Assembly (NCBI GenBank): GCA_045631225.1
Contig: JAZQUG010000028.1
Span: 1 to 32,623, forward strand
Direction: 5' to 3'
Source of the DNA: Fimenecus sp045631225
GTDB lineage: Bacteria > Bacillota > Clostridia > Oscillospirales > Acutalibacteraceae
Length of the DNA stretch: 32,623 nucleotides
Shown piece by piece: positions 1 through 7,897 of this stretch; within the stretch, counting starts at the first letter, position 1, and each line of letters begins with the position of its first letter. Made by a program: the position numbers and the translations under genes. Below the pieces are notes generated by a model that was not told where the DNA came from, did not search any database, and saw only the letters and a list, made by a program, of their open reading frames with translations.

Positions 1-120
1 ACTACCCCTCAGTCTGCTTCGCAGACAGCTATGTCTCACCTGCCGGTTCGGTCGGTGCTTCTGCTTCGCAGAGGTGTCCACCGGACACCCGTACCCTGAC
101 AAGGGGAGCCGAGAAGAGAC
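1..120. repeat. GC-rich cluster of small palindromes, truncated by the window edge
   Basis: This stretch is much richer in G and C than the rest of the window and folds into several short hairpins: GTCTGC/GCAGAC around TTC (12-26), a 7-bp stem with the same TTC loop (58-74), and GGTGTCC/GGACACC around ACC (73-89). CCCCT near 5-9 can also pair with AGGGG near 102-106. No open reading frame fits it. The layout resembles the dispersed REP- or MITE-like intergenic repeats I recall from Oscillospiraceae genomes, but no second copy lies in this window, so its repeat status is inferred. Confidence 0.55.
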
Positions 121-154
121 GCCCATTAACTCCCCGATAAACTCCGATTTATCA

Positions 155-182
155 TTGTAAATTTCTTTATTTGTGGTATAAT
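155..182 (+). promoter_or_regulatory. Probable sigma-A promoter of the sulfatase gene
   Basis: TTGTAA (155-160) and a perfect TATAAT (177-182) are separated by 16 bp. The sulfatase start at 211 lies 28 bp downstream, preceded by a GGAG ribosome site at 200-203. The -10 box is consensus; the -35 box matches TTGACA at four of six positions. Confidence 0.6.
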
Positions 183-210
183 ATTCTTATATTTTTTACG
201 GAGAATTAAT

Positions 211-1509
211 ATGAGACAAAATATAATTTTTTATTTCTCGGATCAGCAAAGATACGACACCGTCAACAGTGAGATAATGCCGAATCTTATGCAGCTTGCT
301 GATGAAGGAACATTCTTTGAAAATTGTTATACCTGTCAGCCTGTATGTGGCCCTGCAAGAGCTTGTCTTCAGACAGGTGTTTATCCTACTGAATGCGGTT
401 GTCATATAAACGGAATTCCCTTAAAGGATGATACAGTTTCTCTTGCAGATTACTTTAATGAGAACGGATACGAAACTGCATATATCGGTAAGCTTCATTT
501 AGCTTCAGGCAAAAACGATGGTATTAACATAAATTGCGAAAAAACATCAATCCCCAAAGAAAGATTATGGGGATATAAGTATTTCCGTGGTGCTGATGTT
601 CTTGAATTTACATCTCACGGGTATGACGGATATGTTTTTGATGAAAATGGAAATAAGATTGATTTTAAAGGTTACAGAGCAGATAAAATAAATGATTTTG
701 CTATTGAATACATAGAAAATTACAATTCAGACAAACCATTTTTTATGTTCATATCTCAGCTTGAGCCACATCATCAGAATGACAGAAAAAGATTTGAAGG
801 CCCTGTAGAGAAAATTGATAAATATAAAGATTATAAAATTCCTGAAGATTTAACAGGCTTTAAGGGTAATTATAAAGAAATGTATCCTGATTATCTTGCA
901 GCTATTGAAAGTCTTGATGATAATTTAGGACGACTTATATGCACACTTAAAGAAAAAGGAATATATGATAATACAACAATTGTTTATACTTCCGACCACG
1001 GTTGTCACTTTAAGACAAGAAATGCTGAATACAAAAGAAGCTGTCACGATTCGTCTGTTCATATACCGCTTGTTGTAAAAGGCAGAAATATTGAAAAGGG
1101 TATAAAAGACAACAGAATTATAAGTCTTGTTGATTTGCCTCCTACAATTCTGTCTTTTGCAGGTATTCAGGTTCCCAAAAATTACCAGGGCACACCAATT
1201 CAGGAAAAAAAGGAAACTGAATGTGCTTTTATACAGATTAGTGAAACACAGTGTGGCAGAGCCATAAGAACAAAGGACTTTACTTATTCTGTTTCAGCAC
1301 CGTTGCCGTTATCATCATCCTCAAAGATTTATTTTGAAGACTATTTATATGATAACAGAACAGATAAAGCACAGAAGAATAATCTCATAAAATCAAATGA
1401 ATATGCAGAAATAAAAAGAAATCTCAGAACACTTTTAAAGGAACAGATAAATAAATATGAATCGGAAAATCCTGTTATATTACCTGCCATTGTCCTGAAA
1501 AACAAGTAA
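211..1509 (+). CDS. Sulfatase family protein (S1 type, Cys-type formylglycine site)
   Basis: This 432-residue protein has the alkaline-phosphatase/sulfatase fold signatures. The modification motif CGPAR (C46, P48, R50) matches CxPxR, with the family LxTG following at 53-56. The N-terminal metal-site segment reads SDQQR (D11, Q12), GKLH at 93-96 matches the usual GKWH, and SDHG at 261-264 gives the second metal-binding pair D262/H263. In characterised members the cysteine is converted to formylglycine, which hydrolyses sulfate esters; in anaerobes the radical-SAM enzyme anSME does this, and none is encoded here. There is no signal peptide, so a cytoplasmic enzyme is likely, perhaps acting on imported sulfated sugars. 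Related phosphonate monoester hydrolases share the motif, so the substrate is open. It stands alone with its own promoter and may be accessory. The ATG follows a GGAG site at good spacing. Confidence 0.85.
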   Translation: MRQNIIFYFSDQQRYDTVNSEIMPNLMQLADEGTFFENCYTCQPVCGPARACLQTGVYPTECGCHINGIPLKDDTVSLADYFNENGYETAYIGKLHLASGKNDGININCEKTSIPKERLWGYKYFRGADVLEFTSHGYDGYVFDENGNKIDFKGYRADKINDFAIEYIENYNSDKPFFMFISQLEPHHQNDRKRFEGPVEKIDKYKDYKIPEDLTGFKGNYKEMYPDYLAAIESLDDNLGRLICTLKEKGIYDNTTIVYTSDHGCHFKTRNAEYKRSCHDSSVHIPLVVKGRNIEKGIKDNRIISLVDLPPTILSFAGIQVPKNYQGTPIQEKKETECAFIQISETQCGRAIRTKDFTYSVSAPLPLSSSSKIYFEDYLYDNRTDKAQKNNLIKSNEYAEIKRNLRTLLKEQINKYESENPVILPAIVLKNK

Positions 1510-1531
1510 AATGAAATAATTTATTGTCAAA

Positions 1532-1572
1532 TTATTCAAATTAGGAGGAATTTTTTTATATTATTTGAATAA
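1532..1572. other. Inverted repeat between sulfatase and aminotransferase genes
   Basis: TTATTCAAAT (1532-1541) is exactly complementary to ATTTGAATAA (1563-1572). The 21-nt loop contains AGGAGGAA followed by a T-run (1551-1557) but no start codon in range. It could be a weak AT-rich terminator for the sulfatase or an operator. In such AT-rich DNA a chance origin is possible. Confidence 0.35.
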
Positions 1573-1595
1573 AATGCAGTTTTTTCAATTATCAC

Positions 1596-1624
1596 TTGCA
1601 AAATTTGTTGATATGCTATAAAAT
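1596..1624 (+). promoter_or_regulatory. Probable promoter of the aminotransferase-ispD-ispF unit
   Basis: TTGCAA (1596-1601) and TAAAAT (1619-1624) are 17 bp apart. TATAAA at 1617-1622 is an alternative -10 box with a 15-bp spacer. The next gene starts at 1657 behind a TTGGAGG ribosome site. Confidence 0.5.
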
Positions 1625-1656
1625 ATTAAATCGAAAATTAATTTGGAGGTTTATAC

Positions 1657-2925
1657 ATGCTTTTAAATCAGATGACTAAAGAAGAGCTTGTTTCTCTTAA
1701 GAACGAATTAACAAAAAAATATGAGGAAGTTAAGAGTCAGGGATTGTCCCTTGATATGTCTCGTGGTAAGCCTGCTGCTGACCAGCTTGACCTGACTTCT
1801 GATATGCTTACAAATATGGCAACTGTTGAAGATTGTAAGGCTGAAAACGGTTTTGACTGTCGTAATTACGGTGTTCTTGATGGTATTCCTGAATGTAAAA
1901 AGTTCTTTGCCGAGCTTCTTGAGGTAGAACCTAAAAATATCGTTGTTGGTGGTACATCAAGCCTTAATCTTATGTATGATTTTCTTAATCAGTGTATGTT
2001 TATGGGTATTGGCGGATGTGAACCATGGAGCAAACAGGGTAATGTTAAATTTATCTGTAATGTTCCGGGATATGACAGACATTTTGCTATTACTGAATAT
2101 TTCGGTATCGAAATGATTTCAGTTGAAATGACAAACGAAGGTCCTGATGTAGAAAAGATTGCAGAGCTTGTTAAGGACCCTATGGTAAAGGGTATGTTCT
2201 GTGTTCCTAAGTATTCAAATCCAAATGGTGTAACATATACTGATGATGTTGTAAAAGCACTTGCCGCACTTAAACCTGCTGCAAAGGATTTCAGAGTAAT
2301 CTGGGACAATGCTTATATTATTCACGAGCTTACTGACACACCTGATGTTCTTATGAATATTTTCGAAGCATGTAAAGAATACGGCACAGAAGATAATTTT
2401 GTTGAATTTACATCAACATCAAAAATTTCATTCCCCGGTGCAGGTGTTTCTGCAGTTGCAGCATCTGATAATAATATTGCTGAAATCAAGAAGAGACTTA
2501 ATTTCCAGACAATCAGCTATGATAAACTTAATCAGCTTCGTCATGTAAAATTCTTCAAGAATGTTGACGGATTAAAAGCACATATGGATAAGCACGCAAA
2601 AATTATTGCACCTAAATTCCAGCTTGTTCTTGATGTTCTTGAAAGTGAAATTGCTCCGTTGGGAATTGGCGAATGGGTAAAAGTAAAGGGTGGTTACTTC
2701 ATCAGCTATAACACAATCGGCAGCAGTGCAAAGAGAATCGGTGAGCTTTGCAAAGAAGCGGGTCTTGTACTTACAACAGTAGGTGCAACATATCCGTACG
2801 GTAATGACCCTGCAGACAGAAATATCAGAATTGCTCCTTCATTCCCGACTGTTGAGGATTTAGGAAAAGCAATGGAGGTTTTCTGCCTTTGTGCAAAACT
2901 TGCTGCTGTTGAAGCTTTAGTGTAA
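1657..2925 (+). CDS. PLP-dependent aminotransferase, aspartate aminotransferase subgroup Ic-like
   Basis: This 422-residue class I fold aminotransferase belongs, by its N-terminal layout (LSLDMSRGKP near 30-39) and length, to the PF12897-type family that includes actinobacterial type Ic aspartate aminotransferase. Visible active-site elements are SNPNG (187-191), IWDNAY with D217 expected to contact the PLP ring nitrogen, and TSKIS with K256 as the likely Schiff-base lysine. In characterised relatives the reaction is aspartate plus 2-oxoglutarate to oxaloacetate plus glutamate; that substrate is inferred from family only. The ATG sits behind a strong GGAGG. The ispD start follows within 10 bp, so it probably shares a transcript with the isoprenoid genes, although no metabolic link is obvious. 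Confidence 0.85.
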   Translation: MLLNQMTKEELVSLKNELTKKYEEVKSQGLSLDMSRGKPAADQLDLTSDMLTNMATVEDCKAENGFDCRNYGVLDGIPECKKFFAELLEVEPKNIVVGGTSSLNLMYDFLNQCMFMGIGGCEPWSKQGNVKFICNVPGYDRHFAITEYFGIEMISVEMTNEGPDVEKIAELVKDPMVKGMFCVPKYSNPNGVTYTDDVVKALAALKPAAKDFRVIWDNAYIIHELTDTPDVLMNIFEACKEYGTEDNFVEFTSTSKISFPGAGVSAVAASDNNIAEIKKRLNFQTISYDKLNQLRHVKFFKNVDGLKAHMDKHAKIIAPKFQLVLDVLESEIAPLGIGEWVKVKGGYFISYNTIGSSAKRIGELCKEAGLVLTTVGATYPYGNDPADRNIRIAPSFPTVEDLGKAMEVFCLCAKLAAVEALV

Positions 2926-2935
2926 GGTGATAACA

Positions 2936-3655
2936 ATGTCTGACAATGCGGTAAAAAATAATAAATTTATTTCTGCCGTTATTGTTTCGGCAGGAAATTC
3001 CTCCCGTATGGGTGGAGTAAATAAGCAATTTCTCCAAATAAATAACATTCCTGTTATTGCTTATACAATCAAAGCTTTTGATGATTCAGATTTGATTGAT
3101 GAAATTGTCGTTGTTACCCGTGAATGTGATATTGATAATATAAGAAATCTGATTTCTCAATACAATTTCAAAAAAGTATCAACAGTTGTAAAAGGTGGAG
3201 AAACAAGACAATTAAGTGTATATAATGGTGTAATTAATACATCAGAAAACGCTGATTTCGTTGCTGTTCACGATGGTGCACGACCACTTGTAACCCAAAA
3301 AGTCATTTGTGATACACTTTATAAAGCTTTTGAATACGGTGCTGCAGCAACAGGCGTTAAGGTTAAAGATACAGTAAAGCAGGTAAACGATTCTGATGAT
3401 ATTATCGCAACACCTGACCGTGCTTATCTTCGTTTTATACAGACACCACAGATTTTCAGCAAATCACTCTACCTTGATGCTGTGAACACAGTTGAAAACA
3501 GTAAGGATTTTACTGATGATTGTATGCTGATTGAAGCGTATGGCAAAACAGTAAAATTTGTTGACGGTGATTATGAAAATATCAAGATTACAACTCCTGA
3601 GGATGTTGAATTGGCATTGAATTACCTTAGTAAAAGGAGAGATAATAATGCTTAG
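2936..3655 (+). CDS. ispD: 2-C-methyl-D-erythritol 4-phosphate cytidylyltransferase
   Basis: The enzyme transfers CMP from CTP to 2-C-methyl-D-erythritol 4-phosphate in the MEP isoprenoid pathway. The glycine-rich CTP-binding start (SAGNSSRMGGVNKQF), HDGARPLV, the KDTVKQV segment and TPQIF are family motifs. I place the start at ATG 2936 because AAGGTGA (2924-2930), which overlaps the stop of the preceding gene, is well spaced for it. An in-frame GTG at 2927 lies inside that ribosome site and would add only three residues. The resulting 239 residues is normal for IspD. The gene overlaps ispF by 8 bp, so consecutive pathway cytosolic steps are translationally coupled, although IspE, which acts between them, is not here. 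Confidence 0.95.
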   Translation: MSDNAVKNNKFISAVIVSAGNSSRMGGVNKQFLQINNIPVIAYTIKAFDDSDLIDEIVVVTRECDIDNIRNLISQYNFKKVSTVVKGGETRQLSVYNGVINTSENADFVAVHDGARPLVTQKVICDTLYKAFEYGAAATGVKVKDTVKQVNDSDDIIATPDRAYLRFIQTPQIFSKSLYLDAVNTVENSKDFTDDCMLIEAYGKTVKFVDGDYENIKITTPEDVELALNYLSKRRDNNA

Positions 3656-4145
3656 AATTGGTCACGGATATGATGTTCACAAATTAGTTGAGGGCAGAAG
3701 ACTCATTCTTGGTGGCGTTGAAATAGAAAATAACGGAATCGGGCTTTTGGGTCATTCTGATGCTGATGTTCTTCTTCATGCAATTTCCGATTCACTTCTT
3801 GGTGCGTGTGCATTAGGGGATATCGGAAAACATTTTCCTGATACAGATAACAGCTTTAAAGATGCTGACAGTCTTGAATTATTGAAGAAGGTTGTTGAAT
3901 TAATAAGCTCAAAGGGCTTTAAGGTTAATAACATAGATGCAACAGTTATTGCTCAGGCACCAAAACTTGCACCGTATATTGATGAAATGAGAAAGAATAT
4001 CGCATATGCATTAGGTGTAAAAGTTGATTATGTAAGCGTAAAAGCTACAACAGAAGAAAAGCTCGGTTTTACCGGAGCAAAAGAAGGTATTTCCGCACAT
4101 TGTGTATGTCTTGTTGAAGAGACAGATAAAATTAAATTTATATAA
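3648..4145 (+). CDS. ispF: 2-C-methyl-D-erythritol 2,4-cyclodiphosphate synthase
   Basis: This 165-residue protein has the canonical start RIGHGYDVHKL, in which D9 and H11 with H44 form the divalent-metal site (equivalent to D8, H10 and H42 of E. coli IspF). GHSDADVLLHA and the C-terminal ATTEEKLGFTG motif are intact. It cyclises 4-diphosphocytidyl-methylerythritol 2-phosphate, releasing CMP. The ATG lies inside the end of ispD behind AAAGGAGA. The gene ends 6 bp before a strong intrinsic terminator, so it closes the unit that begins at the aminotransferase. Confidence 0.96.
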   Translation: MLRIGHGYDVHKLVEGRRLILGGVEIENNGIGLLGHSDADVLLHAISDSLLGACALGDIGKHFPDTDNSFKDADSLELLKKVVELISSKGFKVNNIDATVIAQAPKLAPYIDEMRKNIAYALGVKVDYVSVKATTEEKLGFTGAKEGISAHCVCLVEETDKIKFI

Positions 4146-4151
4146 TAATTT

Positions 4152-4183
4152 ACTCGTCAGTTTTTTGCCTGACGAGTTTTTTT
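4152..4183 (+). terminator. Intrinsic terminator after ispF
   Basis: ACTCGTCAG (4152-4160) pairs perfectly with CTGACGAGT (4169-4177) across an 8-nt loop, followed by a continuous T-run to 4183. This separates the isoprenoid unit from the DUF3343 gene. Confidence 0.9.
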
Positions 4184-4226
4184 ATCATTTTATTTTCTTT
4201 TACATAAAATATAACGGGTGATTAAT

Positions 4227-4445
4227 GTGAACAGAGTAAATATAAAGTTTTCCTCCGTCACTCACGCCTTAAGAGCAAAGGAAATAATTGAACAATACGG
4301 AGGAAAAGCAAATATAAGAAAAAGTCAGAATCCAAAAAGAGGAGAAGGATGCGGATATAGTATTACTATTTATGACAATGCTGAAAAATATATTAATTTA
4401 TTAAAGATAAATCAAATAAAATATAATGGAATTGTTTATTTATGA
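4227..4445 (+). CDS. DUF3343 protein (putative Se/S carrier-like)
   Basis: This small protein of 72 residues matches the DUF3343 pattern: a beta-strand start (VNIKFSSV), a helix carrying HALRAKEIIEQYG, and a Gly-Cys-Gly segment (GEGCGYSI), whose cysteine is the candidate carrier residue. The family is proposed to carry selenium or sulfur and often neighbours YedF/SirA-like or cysteine-desulfurase-like genes. I prefer GTG 4227, because ACGGGTG (4214-4220) then acts as ribosome site; an in-frame GTG at 4218 would start within that site. Its stop overlaps the next ATG (ATGA), so it is coupled to a desulfurase-like enzyme, which fits sulfur or selenium handling. The actual substrate is not shown by the sequence. 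Confidence 0.75.
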   Translation: MNRVNIKFSSVTHALRAKEIIEQYGGKANIRKSQNPKRGEGCGYSITIYDNAEKYINLLKINQIKYNGIVYL

Positions 4446-5584
4446 TATATCTTGATAATAGTGCAACATCATACCCGAAACCGGAAAGTGTGACAAATAA
4501 TATTCAGGAGATTATTAAAAAATACGGTGCAAATTCAGGTCGTGGTTCATATGAAATGGCATCGGACACAACTGAAAAAATATATTTATCAAGAAAAAAG
4601 GTAGCTTCATTTTTTAATATGTCCGGAACTGAAAATGTTATATTCACCTATAATTGCACAACTGCATTAAATATGGCAATTAAAGGTGTAGCAAAAAAGG
4701 GTAGTCATTTCATTATCTCAAATCTTGAGCATAACGCAGTATTAAGACCTTTGGAAGCATTAAAGCAAAAAGGAATTTGCAGTTATAGTGTTGCAAAAGT
4801 TTCAGATGATTTATATACAACATTAAGAAATTTTGAAAGACTTATCAATAAGGACACTGTTGCTATTGTTTGTACAGGTGCATCAAATGTATTTGGTATG
4901 GTACCGCCGTTTAAATCGTTATCTGCATTGGCACATAAGTACAATCTTTTATTTATATTGGATTATTCACAATCAGCAGGTATAATTCCTCTTGATTTAA
5001 GTAATAAAAATATTGATATTGTTTGTTGCTCAGGTCATAAAGGCCTTTTAGGGCTATCGGGTGTCGGATTGTTGCTGATAAATAATGATGTTGTTCTGGA
5101 TACAATAATTGAGGGCGGCACAGGAAGTAATTCCGAAAATTTACTGCAACCTTATGAGTATCCTGACAGATTAGAGAGCGGTACACCAAATATTCTCGGT
5201 ATAATATCCTTGTCAGATTCAATTGATTATTTAAATAAAATTCAGGTATCTCATATTTATAAACATGAAATTCAGCTGCTTAAATATCTTCAGTATAATT
5301 TAATGAATGATAACAAAGTGATTTTATATACGGATTTATCGGATTGTAAAAAAGCTTATGCACCGATACTTTCATTTAACATTAAAAATATGCATAGTGA
5401 ACAGGTTGCCTCTGCTTTGTCTGACGACGGAATAGCTGTAAGAGCAGGTCTTCATTGTGCTCCGTTGGCTCATAAGAGTTTCAATACCTTAAAAAGTGGT
5501 ACTGTAAGAGTTTCACCATCCGTGTTTACCGAAAAAAATCATATAGATTTATTAATAAATTCATTAAGAAAAATTGCAAAATAG
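4442..5584 (+). CDS. Cysteine desulfurase family class V aminotransferase (EF2568-like)
   Basis: This 380-residue PLP enzyme of the NifS/SufS superfamily opens with MIYLDNSATSYPKP. SGHK with K200 is the PLP lysine, D174 is in FILDYSQSAG, and GLHCAP places a cysteine (C339) where desulfurases hold the persulfide nucleophile. The sequence style, including SGTPNILGI and PEVTNN-like N-terminus, matches the TIGR01977-type subgroup, some members of which occur with selenium-metabolism genes. The likely chemistry is removal of S or Se from cysteine or selenocysteine, giving alanine. Coupling to the DUF3343 gene suggests that protein as acceptor, but this is inference. No isc or suf scaffold gene is adjacent, so a role in general Fe-S assembly is less likely. 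Confidence 0.85.
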   Translation: MIYLDNSATSYPKPESVTNNIQEIIKKYGANSGRGSYEMASDTTEKIYLSRKKVASFFNMSGTENVIFTYNCTTALNMAIKGVAKKGSHFIISNLEHNAVLRPLEALKQKGICSYSVAKVSDDLYTTLRNFERLINKDTVAIVCTGASNVFGMVPPFKSLSALAHKYNLLFILDYSQSAGIIPLDLSNKNIDIVCCSGHKGLLGLSGVGLLLINNDVVLDTIIEGGTGSNSENLLQPYEYPDRLESGTPNILGIISLSDSIDYLNKIQVSHIYKHEIQLLKYLQYNLMNDNKVILYTDLSDCKKAYAPILSFNIKNMHSEQVASALSDDGIAVRAGLHCAPLAHKSFNTLKSGTVRVSPSVFTEKNHIDLLINSLRKIAK

Positions 5585-5602
5585 AATAACTTGTGATACA
5601 AT
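5574..5602 (+). promoter_or_regulatory. Candidate promoter of cdaA-cdaR
   Basis: TTGCAA (5574-5579) and TACAAT (5597-5602) are spaced by exactly 17 bp. The -35 box overlaps the last codons of the desulfurase gene, and the -10 box overlaps the first of two identical palindromes. Transcripts would carry a leader of roughly 90 nt before cdaA. Confidence 0.5.
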
Positions 5603-5669
5603 ATATTGTGAATATGTGTATTTGTAAGCATTTAAAGGTTTGTTTACATTTATTTTACAATATATTGTA
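5598..5669. repeat. Pair of identical 12-bp palindromes upstream of cdaA
   Basis: The perfect palindrome ACAATATATTGT occurs at 5598-5609 and again at 5657-5668; the second is extended to 14 bp (TACAATATATTGTA, 5656-5669). Their centres are 59 bp apart. The first overlaps the probable -10 box and the second lies in the leader, 28 bp before the cdaA start. Such an arrangement fits binding of a dimeric regulator, but no regulator can be named. Confidence 0.5.
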
Positions 5670-5697
5670 TTTTTTATATGAAAAGAGTGAGATAATT

Positions 5698-6573
5698 ATG
5701 CTTGAACATTTTGATACTTATTTTGAACAGATTAAGAGAGCAATTTTCTCTTTTAATTCTATCGGTGATATATTAGATGTGCTTCTTGTTGCTTTTGTTA
5801 TTTATAGTGCAATAAAGCTGATAAAGGATACAAGAGCTTTTCAGTTAGTTAAAGGTGTAATTTTACTCGCTTTAGGATATTTCATTGTTTCTTTACTTAA
5901 TATGGAAGCAAGTAAATACCTGTTAAGCTTGTTATTTGGTAATTTGCTTATTATTCTTGTAATTATCTTCTCACCTGAAATTCGTCATGCACTTGAAAGT
6001 GTCGGTAGAAGCTCTGTTTCAAATATTGGTATTTTCAATCTGAAAAATCGTGACGAATCAGCAATTCAGGAATCAGTAAAGGGTGCTATCAATTCAGTTT
6101 GCAGAGCTTGCAGTGATATGAGCGATAAACAGATTGGTGCATTGATAGTGTTTGAAAAAGATACGATGCTTGGTGAAATTTCAAAAACAGGCACGGTTAT
6201 TGATGCTTCTGTTACACCTGAACTGATTTGCAACATTTTCTTTCCGAAGGCTCCGATGCATGATGGTGCTGTTGTGATTAAAGATGGCAGAGTTGTTTCT
6301 GCCGGTTGTATTTTACCTTTAACAGGAAATAATGACTTGAGCAGTGAGCTCGGTACCCGTCACAGAGCAGCAATCGGTATGTCTGAAACAAGTGACGCTG
6401 TTGTGGTTGTTGTGTCTGAAGAAACAGGTATGATTTCAGTTGCAGAAAAAGGTGTTCTTAACAGAAACATTTCTGCAGGTGACTTAAGAGAAATTTTAAC
6501 AGAGAACTTTATCAATGACACTGATAAAGATAACAGTAAGATTAAAAAGATATTCAGAGGTAATAAAAAATGA
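5698..6573 (+). CDS. cdaA: Diadenylate cyclase CdaA
   Basis: This membrane enzyme condenses two ATP into the second messenger c-di-AMP. Three hydrophobic segments occupy roughly residues 25-43, 52-67 and 74-91, followed by a DisA_N catalytic domain with the DGA motif (189-191, in MHDGAVV) and RHR (221-223, in GTRHRAA). I choose ATG 5698: it gives the typical short N-terminus before the first membrane segment and follows GAGTGAG. An open frame continues upstream from 5593 through AT-rich leader with no family similarity, and that part would cover the second palindrome. The resulting 291 residues compares with about 270 in Bacillus. It overlaps cdaR by 4 bp. The glmM gene that often follows in this cluster is not in the window. 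Confidence 0.95.
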   Translation: MLEHFDTYFEQIKRAIFSFNSIGDILDVLLVAFVIYSAIKLIKDTRAFQLVKGVILLALGYFIVSLLNMEASKYLLSLLFGNLLIILVIIFSPEIRHALESVGRSSVSNIGIFNLKNRDESAIQESVKGAINSVCRACSDMSDKQIGALIVFEKDTMLGEISKTGTVIDASVTPELICNIFFPKAPMHDGAVVIKDGRVVSAGCILPLTGNNDLSSELGTRHRAAIGMSETSDAVVVVVSEETGMISVAEKGVLNRNISAGDLREILTENFINDTDKDNSKIKKIFRGNKK

Positions 6574-7877
6574 GCCAAAAAAATAATGAAATAAAGAAAA
6601 AATTATCTTTAACATCGCTTTTTGATGATAAAAGATTTATTTTGATAGTTTCTTTTGTTATCTCATTTATTTTATGGATGTGGGTTGCAATTGAAAAGAG
6701 TCCTGAAACCCAGCGTGTTATTTCAGGTATTCCTGTTCAGATAAATCTTGAAAATAGTGTGCCTGAACAATTAGGTTTATATGTTTTCGGCAACTCTGAA
6801 TTTACTGTTGATGTTACCGTCAAGGGCAAAAAATATGTCACATCATCACTTACTGCCGATGATATTGTTGTAACAGCCAATACAAATTATGTTGATAGTT
6901 CAGGTGTAAAAACACTTCAGCTTAAGGTTTCTCAAAAAGATGAGGATTCTGATTATGAGATTGCCTCATATTCTGCTAATTATATTGAAGTCTATTTTGA
7001 TACATATAAAGAAGTTGAGTTACCGCTTGAGGGTAAAGTTGAAACAAGTCTTTCATCAATTGTTCCGTACGGTTGCATTGTCGGTGAAACTGTTCTTTCA
7101 AAAAACACGGTTTTAATCAGTGGACCGGCTACTGAGGTCAATAAAATTGTAAGCATAAATGCAAATATTACTGTTGATGAGGTATTGGAAAAAACAACAA
7201 CATTTGACCCTGTATTCAAAATTATAACAAATGACGGTTCAGACCTTGAATATGTAAAAATGGAAACTGAAGAAAGTGAAATTACAGTAACAGTTCCGGT
7301 GCTTAAAGAAGTAGTTTTACCAACTGTTGTTGAATTCAGAAATGCTCCTGCTTATTTCATTAATAATCCGCTTAAGCATTCTGTTTATCCATCAAAGGTT
7401 AAGGTTGCAGTTCCTGTTGATATGATAGATAGTATCACTGAATTTGTTGTAAGTACAATAGATTTTGCTGATATATCAGGTAGTATCAATACATTCAATT
7501 TCGACATTAATCAGATTAATTCGACACTTAAAATAACAGATAAAAATGTTACAAAATTTTCTGTAAAAATTGATGCTTCACAAATGGTTTCAAGGACTAT
7601 AAGCGTTCCTTTCTCAAGTTTTATGATTAATCATACAAGAGAAGATTATGATGTTACAATCAATCAGGATACGGACATTCCTGTTAAGATTGTCGGCTTG
7701 GAATCAGAAATTGACAGCATTACTGCCGAAGATTTAACAATTTTTATAGATACAACAGAAGCAGAGCTTTCTGAAAATGTAACTGCCTTGCCTGGTTATG
7801 TGAGAGTAACAGGTGATTATCCTTGTTGGGCAGTGGGTAAATATGATTTAAAAGTAATAGTTGAACCAACTAATTGA
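6570..7877 (+). CDS. cdaR: YbbR-domain protein CdaR, regulator of CdaA
   Basis: The protein has 435 residues, with one N-terminal membrane anchor (about 24-45, ending WMWVAIEKSPE) and a long extracytoplasmic part made of several degenerate YbbR repeats, recognisable from recurring segments such as VDVTVKGK, VLISGPATEV and VKIVGLES. CdaR in Bacillus and Listeria interacts with CdaA in the membrane and modulates its activity. The ATGA overlap with cdaA implies coupled synthesis of the pair. Its length is usual for clostridial YbbR proteins. The domain boundaries are read by eye and are approximate. Confidence 0.9.
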   Translation: MSQKNNEIKKKLSLTSLFDDKRFILIVSFVISFILWMWVAIEKSPETQRVISGIPVQINLENSVPEQLGLYVFGNSEFTVDVTVKGKKYVTSSLTADDIVVTANTNYVDSSGVKTLQLKVSQKDEDSDYEIASYSANYIEVYFDTYKEVELPLEGKVETSLSSIVPYGCIVGETVLSKNTVLISGPATEVNKIVSINANITVDEVLEKTTTFDPVFKIITNDGSDLEYVKMETEESEITVTVPVLKEVVLPTVVEFRNAPAYFINNPLKHSVYPSKVKVAVPVDMIDSITEFVVSTIDFADISGSINTFNFDINQINSTLKITDKNVTKFSVKIDASQMVSRTISVPFSSFMINHTREDYDVTINQDTDIPVKIVGLESEIDSITAEDLTIFIDTTEAELSENVTALPGYVRVTGDYPCWAVGKYDLKVIVEPTN

Positions 7878-7897
7878 TAGAAAAGAGGTAACAGGCA

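Noticed and set aside
196..405. Minus-strand frame over the sulfatase start
   Set aside because: Shadow of the plus-strand sulfatase gene, without a ribosome site or motif; many similar minus-strand frames in the window were left out for the same reason.
5593..5697. Longer N-terminus for CdaA starting at 5593
   Set aside because: The upstream part encodes AT-rich leader and palindromes, has no ribosome site, and does not resemble CdaA N-termini; ATG 5698 fits.
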